This document shows, piece by piece, positions 28,001 through 39,300 of a DNA stretch of 49,350 bases. This DNA is from a bacterium (GTDB taxonomy: Bacteria > Bacillota > Bacilli > Lactobacillales > Streptococcaceae). The notes beneath the pieces are model-generated. The model was not told the DNA's origin, made no database searches, and saw only the letters and a program-made list of their open reading frames with translations. The first letter of the stretch is position 1. Every line of letters begins with the position of its first letter. The DNA lies in the NCBI GenBank assembly GCA_905221115.1, contig CAJNBX010000013.1, positions 1 to 49,350 of the forward strand, given 5' to 3'. The translations under genes were made by a program, and so were the position numbers.

Positions 28001-31000
28001 CAATCCTTCAACCTTACCAAGAACTTCAAAAGTATGATATTGATTTAATTTTTCAGATGGAATCGAATCCCAAACTACCTTATGAACTTTTGGAAATCCT
28101 TTATCGTACTCAACTGTTACTGTAGATGGAAGATTTGGTGTTTGGTGCAAATCTGTCACAAGGCTAACTGGGCGAATGGCCTGAACAACTTTATCTTCAG
28201 TATTTGCTGCGATCGTTAGAGGAAGTTCTCCTTTTGCACCTTCATATTGAGCTTGTAAAGTGAGACTACCCGGTTTATGCAACTCTAGCATTCCCTTATT
28301 AACAGAGACTCCTCCCTCACCTTGGCTTGAGAAAGTCACTTTATCAGTTGGTAAAATAGCTTCAGTTCCATCCTGATAACGGGCTAAAACTGTCACTTTA
28401 ACAGTTTGATCTTCTTTTAGGCTAGATGCTTGATCCACTCTGAGACTCAAGCTTTCAATTTGTGGAGAATCAACAAGGAACTGAACAGCATAGGTTTGTA
28501 ACTGTCCCCCATCTTTAGGCTGAATGTAGATACTAGCACGCATTCCATTGGATTCATTTGCCTGAATCACGTTCACATCGGCATTTTCAGCACTAGCACT
28601 GACTTCTGGAATTTTTGCACCATAAGAAAGTTTGTGATAATGTACAGGATGATCTTTTGAAAGTTCCGTAACACTTTCACCACCTACTGCTATAGTTGGG
28701 GTAACTTGAGACAATTCCTTACCATCATCAACTATCAAAGTAGCGTGGATGGTTCTATCTCCTAATTGGCTAGTCATCTGAATATGTGCCCCTGGAGTAG
28801 ATAACTTCTCTTTATCTTCTGGTGAAATTTCCCAATTTTCAACTTCATAATTGTGAATACGACCATCTGTTGAAACAAGTGAAACAAGTTTATCCACAGA
28901 ACTCAAGTCTGTTCCAGGTGTGATGCGTTTAACAGCTGGAAGTTCATTCGCAACTGTAAGTACTTCAACTCGAGCCTCAACTTCACGTCCATCAGACATA
29001 CCTTTTACAGTTACAATTCCAGCTTGACTGACATCTGCTTGAGACCAGGTTACAGGACGTTTTTCACGACTACCATCACTATATACAAATGGCACTGTCT
29101 GAGGCATTTTAAGTTTTTGTCCTAAAACTGTACGTACTTTTGGTATTTCTGTGCCTAAAACAGTTTTTTCTGACTGCTCTGACTTACCTGTAAAAATCGT
29201 AACTTGATCTGATTTCAACAATCCCGAATAAGCTGTAAGGGTAAATTTACCTGCTTGATCAGTCGATTTAACAATCGCTACCCCTTTACCATTAAAGGCT
29301 CTACGAATCCAAGAACCATCTGCTTGTTCTTTATAACGTTCACGACTAGCTTGTTCACCATTATCCACACCAACCAATTGACCTTGCCCATGAAGTTGGA
29401 AGTGAACGAGATTGTTAGCAGTTGGCACAACATTGCCCTTACTATCTACAATTTCATAATAGATATAAGTCAAATCTTTTCCATCTGCAGCGATAGCGTT
29501 CTCTTCCTTAACCAGACGAACACCAGCAGGCTCACCAGCAGTCACTATCTTATCTCGAGCAATTTCCTTACCAGACTCATCTCGAGCAACTGCTTCTAAA
29601 GTTCCTGGTTTATAAGCAACTTTCCACTCCAAATATAGTTCGTTAGGATTTTCACCTTCTTGGTATGTACGACCGTCACTAGTTTGTTTTTTGTTGAATT
29701 TTTTAAGACCTAGTGACTCATTATTTAAAAACAACTCAACACTAGCAGCATTGGAATAAGCTCTAACTGGGATTCGATTTTCAGCATCTGCAACATTGTC
29801 TGCTAATTCAGTCTTTTCCCAATTCCAGTGAGGAAGTAAATGAACCATTGGTTTTTTCTTAGCAGAAACCCACTGACTTTGGTAGAGATAATAGTCATTT
29901 TTTGGAATACCAGCGGTATCAACAATACCAAAGTAGGAACTTTTTACCGGTGTACTATTTTGATTGTGCCATGGTGTTGGTTCACCAATATAATCCGTAC
30001 CTGTCCAAATGAATTGTCCAGCATATCCTGGATGATCTCTATCGAAAGTCCATGATGCTGTAGCAGTTTTACCCCAACCAACACGATCATTACCATAATC
30101 GGATTGTTCGTAATTACGCCAATATTGGTTACTTCCTACCCACTCACTCTCTGGATGGAAATAACTTCCTCTTGTACGAGTTGCTGAAGATGTTTCTGAA
30201 CCATAAATCAGCCATTTCGGATGTTTTGCATGAAGAGTTTGATAATTTTCTTCAGAGTAATTCAAGCCAACTGCATCCAGTTCATCTGCAATCTTTTCAT
30301 GGTCACCAGTTCCATCTCCAAAACGGAATTTATCAGCTCCCATGGTTACATAACGTGTATTATCAACAGATTTAATCACTTTCACCAAGCGTTTGACAGT
30401 TGCTAGTGAATGGGCTTTCCCATCTGCTTCACCGATTTCGTTACCAATAGACCACATGACAACAGCAGGATTGTTTTTATCTCTTTCTACCATTGTTCGA
30501 AGATCGTAATCAGACCATTTTTCACCTTTTCTTGCTTCAGGGTGGGTAGCATCTTTTTCAAAGAAACGACCATAGTCGTATGGTTTCTTACCACCATACC
30601 AAGTATCAAATGCTTCTTCTTGAACAAGCAAACCGAGCTCAGCTGCAATCTGCAAGGTCTGAGGACTTGCTGGGTTGTGAGTCGTACGAATCGAATTCAC
30701 TCCCATTTCCTTCATTTGTTTCAGACGACGATATTCTGCCTTATAGTTTTCTTCTGCTCCTAACGCTCCATGATCATGGTGCAATGAAACACCGTGGAAC
30801 TTGATATGTTCACCATTTAAAGAGAACCCTTGGTCTGGAGTCCAGTTATAGTAGCGATAACCAAATAAATCTTTCTTTGCATCTACAAGCTGACCATCTT
30901 TGTAAACACGAGTTACCATCTCATATAAAGCAGGTTTGTCAGATGACACTGTCCACAATTTTGGTTTTTCAACCTCTAATGCTGAATCCAAATGAATGGT

Positions 31001-32284
31001 TTCCTTAGCTTTTAGAGTTTTACTCTCAGTTCGAACAAGTTCTGTAACTGCCTTACCACCTCGTTCAAAAATTTGATACTCTGCTACAATTTCATGGTCT
31101 TTATTGTCTGTATTAACAATTTTACTGCTTACTTGGGTTTCAACTTTTCCTCCTTGTTGACTTTCTAGTTTTGGAGTTAAAATAGTTGTTCCATTTTTTT
31201 CAACATGAATCTTGTCTGTTACCTGTAATGATACGTCTCGATAGATACCACTTCCTGAATACCATCTACTACTTGGTTGCTTATTAACTGCATGAACAGA
31301 AATGACATTTTCTCGCCCATCTTTATGGAGATAGTTACTAATATCATATGAAAATTGATTGTAACCATTTGGATAGTGACCAACTAGTTGGCCATTGACG
31401 AATACTTGTGAATCCATGTAAACACCATCAAAGGTTACACGAACATCTTTATTCAAGTCCTTTTCGTCTAACTTAAAGGTTTTCCGATACCAGCCATCTC
31501 CACCATTCAATTGACCACCTTCGTTTTGAGCTGGTGAATCATGGTCAAAATCAAAATGAATACTCCAGTCATGAGGAAGATCCATTTTTTTCCATGAAGA
31601 AATATCTGCGTCTGGTTTTACTGCTTCCTTTGCATCGGCATTTAATTTAAAGTGCCAATTCTGATTGAAGGAAATGTTTCTATCTTCAATTAACTTATCA
31701 ACTACTTCATTCGTAGCAGATTTGAATTCTTGCTTATCTTTTAAAACAGAACGATCTTGTGATTCAGCTTTATTTGTTTCTTCAGATTTCTTCTTATCCT
31801 CAGATTTATCCGTTACCTCAGTCTTATTTGTTTCTTCAAGCTTATTGCTATCCTCAGGCTTGTTCGTTTCTTCTGTTTTGTTTTCGACTTCAGCTTTACC
31901 TTCTACTAAAGGAACTGATTGATTATTAGCAACTGAAACCAAAGGTTGATCTGCATGAGGTTTTACTACAGCATCACTACCATCCGCATTTTCCTTTAAA
32001 GATACATTTTCAGCTTTAGCAGGTTGCTCACTTGCTTTTTCAGTCGTAACACCTTCAGCTTTATGTTCACTTAAGAGTCCAGTAGTTTCTAGATTTTCAG
32101 GCTGGTGCTCAGTCCTGTTTGTTGACACAATTTCTTCAGCATTTTCGTTGGCATATACCGAAGAAGATAGACTAACGCTTGCCCCTAATAATAGAGCACA
32201 TGTCCCTATAAGCACCGAGCAAGCACCGACTGAAAATTTTCGAATACTATACACTCTTTTTTTGTTCCAATTACCTTTTTGCAT
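25094..32284 (-). CDS. bgaA: Cell-wall beta-galactosidase BgaA (GH2) with CBM71-like modules
   Basis: 2396 residues. It removes terminal beta-1,4 galactose from host glycans at the surface and in pneumococcus also acts as an adhesin. Order: YSIRK signal (VYSIRKFSVGACS); an acidic spacer with EETNKTE-type repeats (about 130-190); GH2 sugar-binding, Ig-like and TIM-barrel domains (about 200-830) with acid/base Glu616 in WSIGNEIGEADG and nucleophile Glu697 in YGSETSS; a DUF4982-like domain (VELFLNNESLGLKKF); Big-like Ig modules; two jelly-roll modules resembling the LacNAc-binding CBM71 pair (DQWTGSELPLAFASDSHSY and GYLATHSQAFASATND); two short C-terminal repeats ending KLYLGETR; and LPNTG, a hydrophobic span and KGKKEY. 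The 81-residue spacing of the two Glu equals that of pneumococcal BgaA (2233 residues), but this protein is longer. AGGAGG precedes ATG 32284. Confidence 0.95.
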   Translation of the reverse strand: MQKGNWNKKRVYSIRKFSVGACSVLIGTCALLLGASVSLSSSVYANENAEEIVSTNRTEHQPENLETTGLLSEHKAEGVTTEKASEQPAKAENVSLKENADGSDAVVKPHADQPLVSVANNQSVPLVEGKAEVENKTEETNKPEDSNKLEETNKTEVTDKSEDKKKSEETNKAESQDRSVLKDKQEFKSATNEVVDKLIEDRNISFNQNWHFKLNADAKEAVKPDADISSWKKMDLPHDWSIHFDFDHDSPAQNEGGQLNGGDGWYRKTFKLDEKDLNKDVRVTFDGVYMDSQVFVNGQLVGHYPNGYNQFSYDISNYLHKDGRENVISVHAVNKQPSSRWYSGSGIYRDVSLQVTDKIHVEKNGTTILTPKLESQQGGKVETQVSSKIVNTDNKDHEIVAEYQIFERGGKAVTELVRTESKTLKAKETIHLDSALEVEKPKLWTVSSDKPALYEMVTRVYKDGQLVDAKKDLFGYRYYNWTPDQGFSLNGEHIKFHGVSLHHDHGALGAEENYKAEYRRLKQMKEMGVNSIRTTHNPASPQTLQIAAELGLLVQEEAFDTWYGGKKPYDYGRFFEKDATHPEARKGEKWSDYDLRTMVERDKNNPAVVMWSIGNEIGEADGKAHSLATVKRLVKVIKSVDNTRYVTMGADKFRFGDGTGDHEKIADELDAVGLNYSEENYQTLHAKHPKWLIYGSETSSATRTRGSYFHPESEWVGSNQYWRNYEQSDYGNDRVGWGKTATASWTFDRDHPGYAGQFIWTGTDYIGEPTPWHNQNSTPVKSSYFGIVDTAGIPKNDYYLYQSQWVSAKKKPMVHLLPHWNWEKTELADNVADAENRIPVRAYSNAASVELFLNNESLGLKKFNKKQTSDGRTYQEGENPNELYLEWKVAYKPGTLEAVARDESGKEIARDKIVTAGEPAGVRLVKEENAIAADGKDLTYIYYEIVDSKGNVVPTANNLVHFQLHGQGQLVGVDNGEQASRERYKEQADGSWIRRAFNGKGVAIVKSTDQAGKFTLTAYSGLLKSDQVTIFTGKSEQSEKTVLGTEIPKVRTVLGQKLKMPQTVPFVYSDGSREKRPVTWSQADVSQAGIVTVKGMSDGREVEARVEVLTVANELPAVKRITPGTDLSSVDKLVSLVSTDGRIHNYEVENWEISPEDKEKLSTPGAHIQMTSQLGDRTIHATLIVDDGKELSQVTPTIAVGGESVTELSKDHPVHYHKLSYGAKIPEVSASAENADVNVIQANESNGMRASIYIQPKDGGQLQTYAVQFLVDSPQIESLSLRVDQASSLKEDQTVKVTVLARYQDGTEAILPTDKVTFSSQGEGGVSVNKGMLELHKPGSLTLQAQYEGAKGELPLTIAANTEDKVVQAIRPVSLVTDLHQTPNLPSTVTVEYDKGFPKVHKVVWDSIPSEKLNQYHTFEVLGKVEGLNQEAHATVSVEGIVKVEDVSITTPISEAPTLPESVRTYYSNGQVSSAKVDWDTIDASQYAKEGIFTVTGHVEGTQLTTKLHVRVSSQTEIGKNISDQWTGSELPLAFASDSHSYEPVSNVNDKVISYGDQPANRWSNWKRSEEASVGVLFGDSGILTKRSVDNLNVAFYEDSGVGAPKSYVIEYYVGEKAPTAPKNPGYVEGENHVFNDSKNWKQVTNLKAPDQLKAGEMNHFSFDKVDTYAVRIRMTRADDKLGTSITELQVFSKKVTSAKEATTNIKVAGKDLPHFNPDLTDYYLDYSDGKIPEVTASITNNGLATVVPSVKEGDPVRVIVKAENGDILGEYNLHFTKDKDLLARKPIAAAKQSQLLQLGQPLELPNKVPVYFAGKSGYDVKDLAVEWETIPASTLRKAGEYTIKGHVVGSEVPVELSVRVTDKVGRSLSDNPGYLATHSQAFASATNDLDDNSNDRVDYLNDNDRNQDNRWTNWSATPSANPEVSVGVIFKKNGKIVDRKISQAKLNFFADSGTDAPAKLVLERYIGPDFDVPVYYSNYSYESNHPFNNPDNWELVPYYADKEIQAGDEINVTFKPVTTKAMRWRMDRKADKNGVALTELSFRAPSELAKESTEGRVLVDGKELPDFSENRLDYELIYKGERPKITVEGKDQVTSTIVDSGNENLPVLVRLVSESGKNVKEYRIKLTKEKPVSEKTVAAVQEDLPKLEVLEQDLAYKTIEKKDSRLYLGETRLEQEGQVGKERIFTAVNPSGSKEEKFREVIQTPTDRIVLVGTKPGTSLPEDEVKNLVLNRPELVIEEETIDFKVEERKSDKLYLGETRILQEGRQGIRVHLIEVENGKQTEKESYDKVIAQDRIVEVGTAIKDTKSAPQEASKSLLQDQEVQKPEAQETTKQQVAADRMDVKQVKSGSVEAHQDEKNHLPNTGTETEQAVVAAGLVLLGVGAGLVATKGKKEY

Positions 32285-32297
32285 GTAATCCTCCTTT

Positions 32298-32313
32298 TAG
32301 TAACCGCTTTCAT
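32298..32313 (-). promoter_or_regulatory. cre (CcpA) site in the bgaA leader
   Basis: ATGAAAGCGGTTACTA on the minus strand fits the cre consensus WTGNAARCGNWWWCAW at 15 of 16 positions. It lies between promoter and ribosome site, so bound CcpA would act as a roadblock. Catabolite control of bgaA is expected for a galactose-scavenging enzyme. Confidence 0.8.
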
Positions 32314-32357
32314 TTTATCTGAGAGTAATCTACTTATTATAATTATCTTATAATACG

Positions 32358-32385
32358 ATTTTATAACCAATAAAAAATTTGTCAA
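32358..32385 (-). promoter_or_regulatory. bgaA promoter
   Basis: -35 TTGACA (32380-32385), 16-nt spacer, -10 TAAAAT (32358-32363). The predicted 5' UTR of about 65 nt contains the cre site. Confidence 0.75.
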
Positions 32386-32705
32386 CCTTATACATATAAA
32401 AACAATAGTTTTGATTGTTTTTTATAAAAATTGGAGAGTTTTTAAAAAGTATTGAAGTAGAATTTATTATAATGAAAATGATATCCGACTTTCTTTAAAA
32501 TTTTAAGACGGAATAGTTTTTTATTATCCCAAACAGAAAAAATCTTTCTTAAAGATTTAAACATACAAAAAGAGCAAACGAATATTTCAGTTTTTTCCTG
32601 ATTTCGTTAACTCTTAATTCTTAGTTTATTAATATTAATTAAATTTATCCTATTCCTAAACGTTAATATCCAGCTATATTATGTCACATCGCTATTTGAA
32701 AAATC
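32386..32705. other. Intergenic AT-rich stretch without recognised gene
   Basis: Very AT-rich DNA between the LiaF-like gene and the bgaA promoter. No coding frame with a plausible start, no BOX, and no strong hairpin were seen. Confidence 0.5.
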
Positions 32706-33014
32706 TTATTTTCCTTCTTTATCAGGAAATAAATAACCAATACCTACACAAGCCAGCACACCTGCTCCAATCACCAAGCCACTTGAAATTGGCAACAGAT
32801 CCAAAATTGCATTCGCAATGATAAAGGCAATAATCAAACACATCAGACTAGCCTTGTAGTCTTTTTTCAAAAGATTCTCTAGAGTGAAAAAGAGGAACAG
32901 ACCTACCGGAATGAGTGACCAGAGGTTGACATCCAAACTTGGCCAGCCAACAGAACCAAAATACACTACTGTCGCTGCTGCTACTAAAAGTACAATCCCC
33001 AATAATTTTTTCAT
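32706..33014 (-). CDS. Small LiaF-like (DUF5668) membrane protein
   Basis: 102 residues with four hydrophobic segments: LLGIVLLVAAATVVYFGSVG, VNLWSLIPVGLFLFFTLENL, MCLIIAFIIANAILDLLP and GLVIGAGVLACVGIGYLF. The pattern fits the transmembrane half of LiaI/LiaF-type envelope-stress proteins, without the cytoplasmic LiaF domain. A GGAG ribosome site precedes ATG 33014. It is probably a single-gene unit with its own promoter between prtA and bgaA. It could be another small membrane family; the assignment rests on topology and composition only. Confidence 0.65.
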   Translation of the reverse strand: MKKLLGIVLLVAAATVVYFGSVGWPSLDVNLWSLIPVGLFLFFTLENLLKKDYKASLMCLIIAFIIANAILDLLPISSGLVIGAGVLACVGIGYLFPDKEGK

Positions 33015-33086
33015 TTCTTTATCTCCAATTTCTTTTTAGAAACTTGAACCATCTGGTATCGACGCCTCACGTCCCTTACAACAATC

Positions 33087-33115
33087 ATTATAGCAGAGGG
33101 CAGTTCCAAGAACAA
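33087..33115 (-). promoter_or_regulatory. Promoter of the LiaF-like gene
   Basis: -35 TTGTTC (33110-33115), 17-nt spacer, extended -10 TGCTATAAT (hexamer 33087-33092). Predicted 5' UTR about 65 nt. Confidence 0.65.
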
Positions 33116-33206
33116 GGTCTTTTGCCTATCTGGTTTCTATCTTGGTCTAAGTGGTTGAATAGTTAAGATAAAATAAGGAAACAGGGAAAACTATCTTCCA
33201 AATAAA

Positions 33207-33241
33207 AAGGAATTAAGCAACCAAACGCTACTTAATTCCTT
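33207..33241 (-). terminator. prtA terminator
   Basis: A perfect 11-bp stem AAGGAATTAAG/CTTAATTCCTT with a 13-nt loop is followed on the minus strand by TTTTTATTT, about 80 nt after the prtA stop codon. It should work in that direction. Confidence 0.9.
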
Positions 33242-33322
33242 AAAATTATCTCATCACCACACTATCTCATCTCAGTACACAAACCATTTTGCTATATCTT
33301 TTCTATAGCTTTTGTCCTAATC

Positions 33323-36300
33323 TTAATCTTTTTTCTTCAATCCAAGAAGTGCTCCTACTATAAACAATATTCCAGCAATGAACGGTGTAAGAACTGCTCT
33401 AACTGTTCCGGTTTTTGGCAACCTATCATTGTTAGTAGTTGATTTACTATCAATATTGGTATGTTTATTATCTATGTTCTCTGGTTCATTAAGATAAACT
33501 TCCTTCTTATTTTCAAAGTTTTTATCATTTTTATCAGGAACTGGAGCTTTAACATCCTCAATTGAATCAGATCTTTGACTTTCATCTAATTGACTATAAT
33601 TTACTTGTACAGGAACTGTAGTTTTGACATCTTTAGTTGAATCAGATTTGTGTGAATGATTTTCTCTTTGTAAATCCTCTTTTCTATTACTTTGATTTAA
33701 TTGACTAGGATTTGCCTGTGGGTTATCTTTCTTTTTGGATACATCAAAAGTAGGTTTATTTTCCTCTTCCTTTTTCTCCTCTATTTTCTTGAATACAGGT
33801 TTTATAAGGGTATCTTTTGATAGATTAATAACATAACCAGCATCTTTTTTCCCTTCGACACCAGAAATTTCCCAGCCATCAAATTGATATCCTTTTTCTA
33901 ATTCACCCTCATAGACAGGTAAAATGAAATCTTCTTCCGACACTATCGTTGAACTCATTTCTTTTCCATTTTGAATGGTCACAGTCACCGTATGAGGTTT
34001 TAATTCGCTTACCTCTCCCGTATCTTTGTTTAAAATGAATTCTTTTACAGTTGTATTTCTTGCAAAATCTTTTACAACGATCTTAATGTTTAGTGTCTTA
34101 TCTGTTAGTTGTTTAATATCATCAAATGATTTGTATTCTTTTCCATTTACATAAATATGTTTGTTTTGAATCTCACCATCGAATCCATTATTTCTTTTAT
34201 CATTGATGTTAAAGACTACAGATTTTCCGTCAGCATATTCAATACTAGTATTTCCCTTAGGATCAACGTTTACTTCTGGTTTAACATTATCATATAAAAA
34301 TTGATAGTGTACTCCAACCGCTTTCGCATTCAAATCGCTATAGCCAGTTTTAAGATAAACATTTCCAGCCATATCTGTTACCTTATCTGGGAATCCGTTT
34401 GCTTTATAGTCTTTCATTCCCCAGTCCATGATGTCACCGTCTTTAACATTAAGCTTAACGTTAAAATCTCTAGTGTTATCAATGTGTAAATCTCCGTAGA
34501 TTAAATAATTATCTACAACAGATTCATTAACTCTCAACTCCCAGTTAAAACCACCCTTATCAGAAATCTTACCTCTTAAATAAAATTCTGGATTTCGTAC
34601 ATAAATTTTATTAGATTTAGATGGATTAAAGTAGTTCTTGTCCATTGAAAGGTTTACTGGTTTTGCATCAATAAATAACGTAGAGCCATCTTCTTTTATA
34701 GCTTCTACATTGGACTTATCCTCTCCAGTGTACTCTTTATCATCTTTACCAAATAATACAAGTTTAGAAGGATCTGTTACAAGATTTCCATCTTTATCGA
34801 TTGCCTCCCCTTTATCGTTCATTTTAAATCTAAACACTTGATACCTTACAATGTTAAAGCCGTCCAAAGCCGACATTAATACGGATTGAGTACTTCTTCC
34901 ATCTTCAACATTTCTACTATCAGCATAAATTATTTTTTCTGAAAGGACTCTTAGATTAGGATTGGCCTTTTGTATTTTTGCTATATCTTCCTTGCTATAG
35001 ACTCCATTTCCTTCTAACATATCCGTTTTTCCAGGATTGTAGGTAGTCACTTTTAGTGCATAGCCTTTTCTCAGAATGATATTATCCTTTAATAGATATT
35101 GTTGTTTTTCTGAATCAGAATAGATTTTACCAGATTCCATTTCAGTTAAATTGTTTGGTTTATTTTTTGAAAGATCTCCTTCTCCTAATTCTATTACATT
35201 CCCATAACTTGATGCATACGGATATTCTGTCTTAGTTTCCTTATTTTTTTCAGGCATTCTAATCTTCGTTTCAGCTTTTCTCTGACCATCATCTGTAACA
35301 AATAATCTCATATCTCCTGCAAAAGCTAATCCATCCACAATATCATTAATATTAGCGTATAAATCAAATGTCATCGTTTTTGAGTGGGAATCATACTTGG
35401 TCGTTTTGATTTCTATAGATTTATAGTTATTTCCATAGTATACCTTGGCATTTTTAGAAACATTACTTATCTTTCCAAGAATTTCAAAGTGTCCATCTTT
35501 AGACGGGCTTAGAACACCATAAATTTTTGATTTGATTTCGTCAAGTTTTTCAATTTCATATTCTAAGGCACTACCATCGTCATAAGCAATGATGTTTCCC
35601 TTATCATCGTATTTATAATCGTATTCTTCTGTCCTCTTACCAGTTTCACTTGTAAAGTCATCAACTTCTCTAAATTTCTTTTTAATGAGTTTCTTCAAGT
35701 CTTTACTTTCAAACTCTCTAATTGTTGAAATAGTTTTATGAATAGTCAAGCTAGATTTTTCTTCGATAGACTCTTCATTGTCTTGATGATTTTCTTCCTC
35801 AGTTGTATCTTTTTTAAGACTATCCTCTTTTCTATTTTCTAAATTTTTAAATTTAGATTCGGCAATCTCTCCAAGCTTTTGGTATTTAGATGAATCTTGA
35901 TCAGGATCTACTAGATAATAGGAAATCATCCCCTTTTCATCAGCATGATCAGCAAATTTAATTCTATGAATCTTTGTGAAATTGCTAGAACCATCTAATG
36001 CAATGACTTCAATGATTTTTCCTCTTAAATCTCCTGCACCATTAATTTCATAAATGGTATTTCCGTCTTTGTCAAGTTTCCTATTTCTTCCTTGACCCTC
36101 ACCTGCATAAGTTACTTCAAGATTTTTCTCAACCTCTCCGTCTTCATTAACCAGAGCGGCACCAGCATACCAAACTTCGTTTGCAATCTCGTCAAATTTT
36201 TCAGGATGTTCTTTTTGATCTCTCGCAAATAGGGTTTCATTCTTGTATTGATCTTTTACCTTGTGATAAGTATCTTTTGTGATCAGCTTAATTTTTTCAG

Positions 36301-39300
36301 GATTTGAAAAATCAACCGAAACAATCTTAGGGGCTGTGTTATCAATTTTTACTGGAATATAGGAAACCTGCCATGGGTAATCTTTAGTTAATCTATATTT
36401 AAATTTATAGAAATATTGACCTTCCGCAATCGGTTCAAATTGACCTCTTATCTTAGTAGCAGGATCTTGGTTATCCTTACTCTCTGGTGCATTTTCTTCT
36501 CTACCTCTAGGGTTATAGATGAGTCCATCCCACTTCAAGTCACCCCAAACTTTTAGCTTAGAAGATTTGATTCCCTTTGCATCATTTCTCTTAGAGTTTA
36601 AAATTCCTTTAATAAAGTGTTCTCTCGAAATGACTTTTAAGTCTCTTTGATTTTCTCCCTCTTTATTTGTATTTACTATTGAAATCAATCCTTCTTCTGC
36701 ACTTCTTAATACAAGTGGAGAAGGTGTTAATCCTCTCTCAAGTTGAGCATCTTGAGGATTTCCATTTGAATCTAAAGGATAAATTTTAGCAATGTTAGAA
36801 CCACTTGATGATGGTGCGTTGATCCCTTCGTTATTGAAAGCAAATAATTCTGGATTTTGATCTAGAGATGTTGTATTTTTATCTTTTCTATTTTGTATAA
36901 CTCCTGCTGGATTAAATTTATCTATACCATGTTCTCCACCAATTCCCTTATTTAAGGTTCCTGGAATTTTTGGTTTACCATCATCATCATAACCTTCCAT
37001 TGTTTTTGATTTTGAACCTTCTTCCCAGGCCCATTTATCAAGGATTGGTTCATGGTTCCAATTCCCAGCAAATCCCATTAGAGGCATCGATAAAGAAGGT
37101 TGGAAGTTTGTTTTCTTCCCGTTAGAGTTTAGAGCTTCCATTTCTTCCACTGACTCAAAATGAATAAATGATTCTACAAATTTATTTTTGTTTTTAGCCT
37201 CTCCAACATTTATAACCGCATTTAAATCAAAGCTAGAATTTGGGGCTATAGTGAAAGTGTCATGCTCAAATGTGATATTTGCATCTTTTACTTTCTCTGG
37301 GTGAATTTCTGGAACAATTTGCTTCCCATCTGGAGATTTTTCATCTTTGTATGTTTCATCCAGTTTTAGTCTATCAGTTAGAGCGTCTGTAGTTACCGCT
37401 GATGCTGAAACTTTAAAGGTTAAAGGTCTGTTTGATGTATTGTGAAGCTTAATTGTAAAGTATTTTTTATCTCCTTTTATTTCTTTAAGAGAAATAGAAC
37501 CATAAGAGTTTACCAAACCTTTAGAATCCGTGTTTTTAAAAGTAGCTACAACTTCATTTCTCAAAGCATTAGCAACATTAATTAAGCCTGCTCCCTGTTG
37601 TCTAGGTGATGCAAAGTATTGACTTTTTTCTTTCCAAGACGTTGCATCCATCATAGGCCGTGCAGTATTTTGTAGGGCAATTTTTGTAAGACTTGTAAGG
37701 TCTATTTTGTCATCTCCCTTAAGATTTTTCAACACAGGTCTTTCAAGCATTTCCTTTAACTTCGGTCTAATCAAAACAGTAGAAGCTGCTACGATTGGAG
37801 TTGCCATACTAGTCCCTGACATATAGCCATAAGTTGATTTCCCATTAATGACATTAAGAGTAGATTTAATATTTTTACCAGGTGCTGAGACATCAGGCTT
37901 TAAAAGTAAATCTGTTCTCGGTCCCCAAGATGTGGATCCTGCTGGAACTATGATATCTTCTTTATACAATTCTTTGTCTGTGTCAGGTGCAAACTTAAAG
38001 TCAATCTCTTTTTCGTCACCTACATTCGGTTTATTAGAATTATAGCTTGCCATATCAATTGGATAGTATTGCTCCAATTTATCTTTGAAATCTTTCTTAC
38101 TATTTCTTTTTACCTCAGTTTTTTTATCAGGATTAATCATGTTCCATAACTTTACACCATCATCTCCTGAAATTGAAAAAACTTGACTAGTAGTTCCTTC
38201 ATCCTCCTCATATCCCATAGCTGGAAGCTCTGTCCAATTATCTCTATTGTAGTAATTTACAGTATTTACAACCATAATGCCACGTGCGCCCTTATCCGTA
38301 GCTCTTTTAAAAGAATTTTTTAAATCCTTGGTATAAATTCGATCCATTACTGCAATTTTGCCTCTAAGATCCAATCCTATCAAATCTTGGTCTTGACCCT
38401 TGCCTATATATACAAATTTCAATTTATCAGGAGCTTTTGATCCATCTTCATTTGTTGTGATTTTATTCTTATCGAAAAAGGCCCCTATATTTCTGTATTT
38501 AAAATTTTCTCCACCTATGTTAACTTTATCAAACTCAACTGTTTGATTTTTAGCAGATGCGACTGCTATCGCATCTTCATGTGCTGCAGTTCGTGTTACA
38601 TTTCCAGTGTCGGTCATTTTCAGATTATTATTTGCCACTAAATCCCATGAAGAACTTGAAGCAGAAGTCGCATAGTTACCCGTAGCTACAACCATTGGAA
38701 TGCCTGCTTTTCTTAACGCTCTAATAGCTTCCCAATATTTCTCACCTACAAGACCTGTTCCTGTAAAGCCAGATGATACCGAAACAACATCGACATTGTG
38801 TTTGATCGAATCTTCAATCGCATGAAACATTGTTTCATCTCCTGCGAAGCCAGATCCTGCGTCAGAGTACATTTTATAAGAGAAGATCTGTGCATTAGGA
38901 GCAATTCCATCTATTCCGTTAAAGTTTTTAATATCTTTTTCAGTATCATTTCCCGCAAGAATCCCTGCAATATGCATTCCATGTGGATCAAAATAATCGC
39001 TTCCATCATCAGCTTTTTCTACAGTGATTTTACCACCATTATAATAATTGAAAGCATGAGGGATTTTATCACTCAACCAGAAATTTTTATCAGTACCTTT
39101 TAAGTCTTCTTTTTTGAATCTCATTGAGCCTTTAGCATCATCATCAATCCTCATGGCCTTATGCCTATAATCTGTCCCGGTATCGATATTTGAAATGACC
39201 ATACCTCTACCATCAAAATTTTTACCAAATGGAGCATTGATAGATTTTAGGTAATCAATTGCCTCTTCAACTCCAATTTCCTTTCTAGCATGATTCATCA

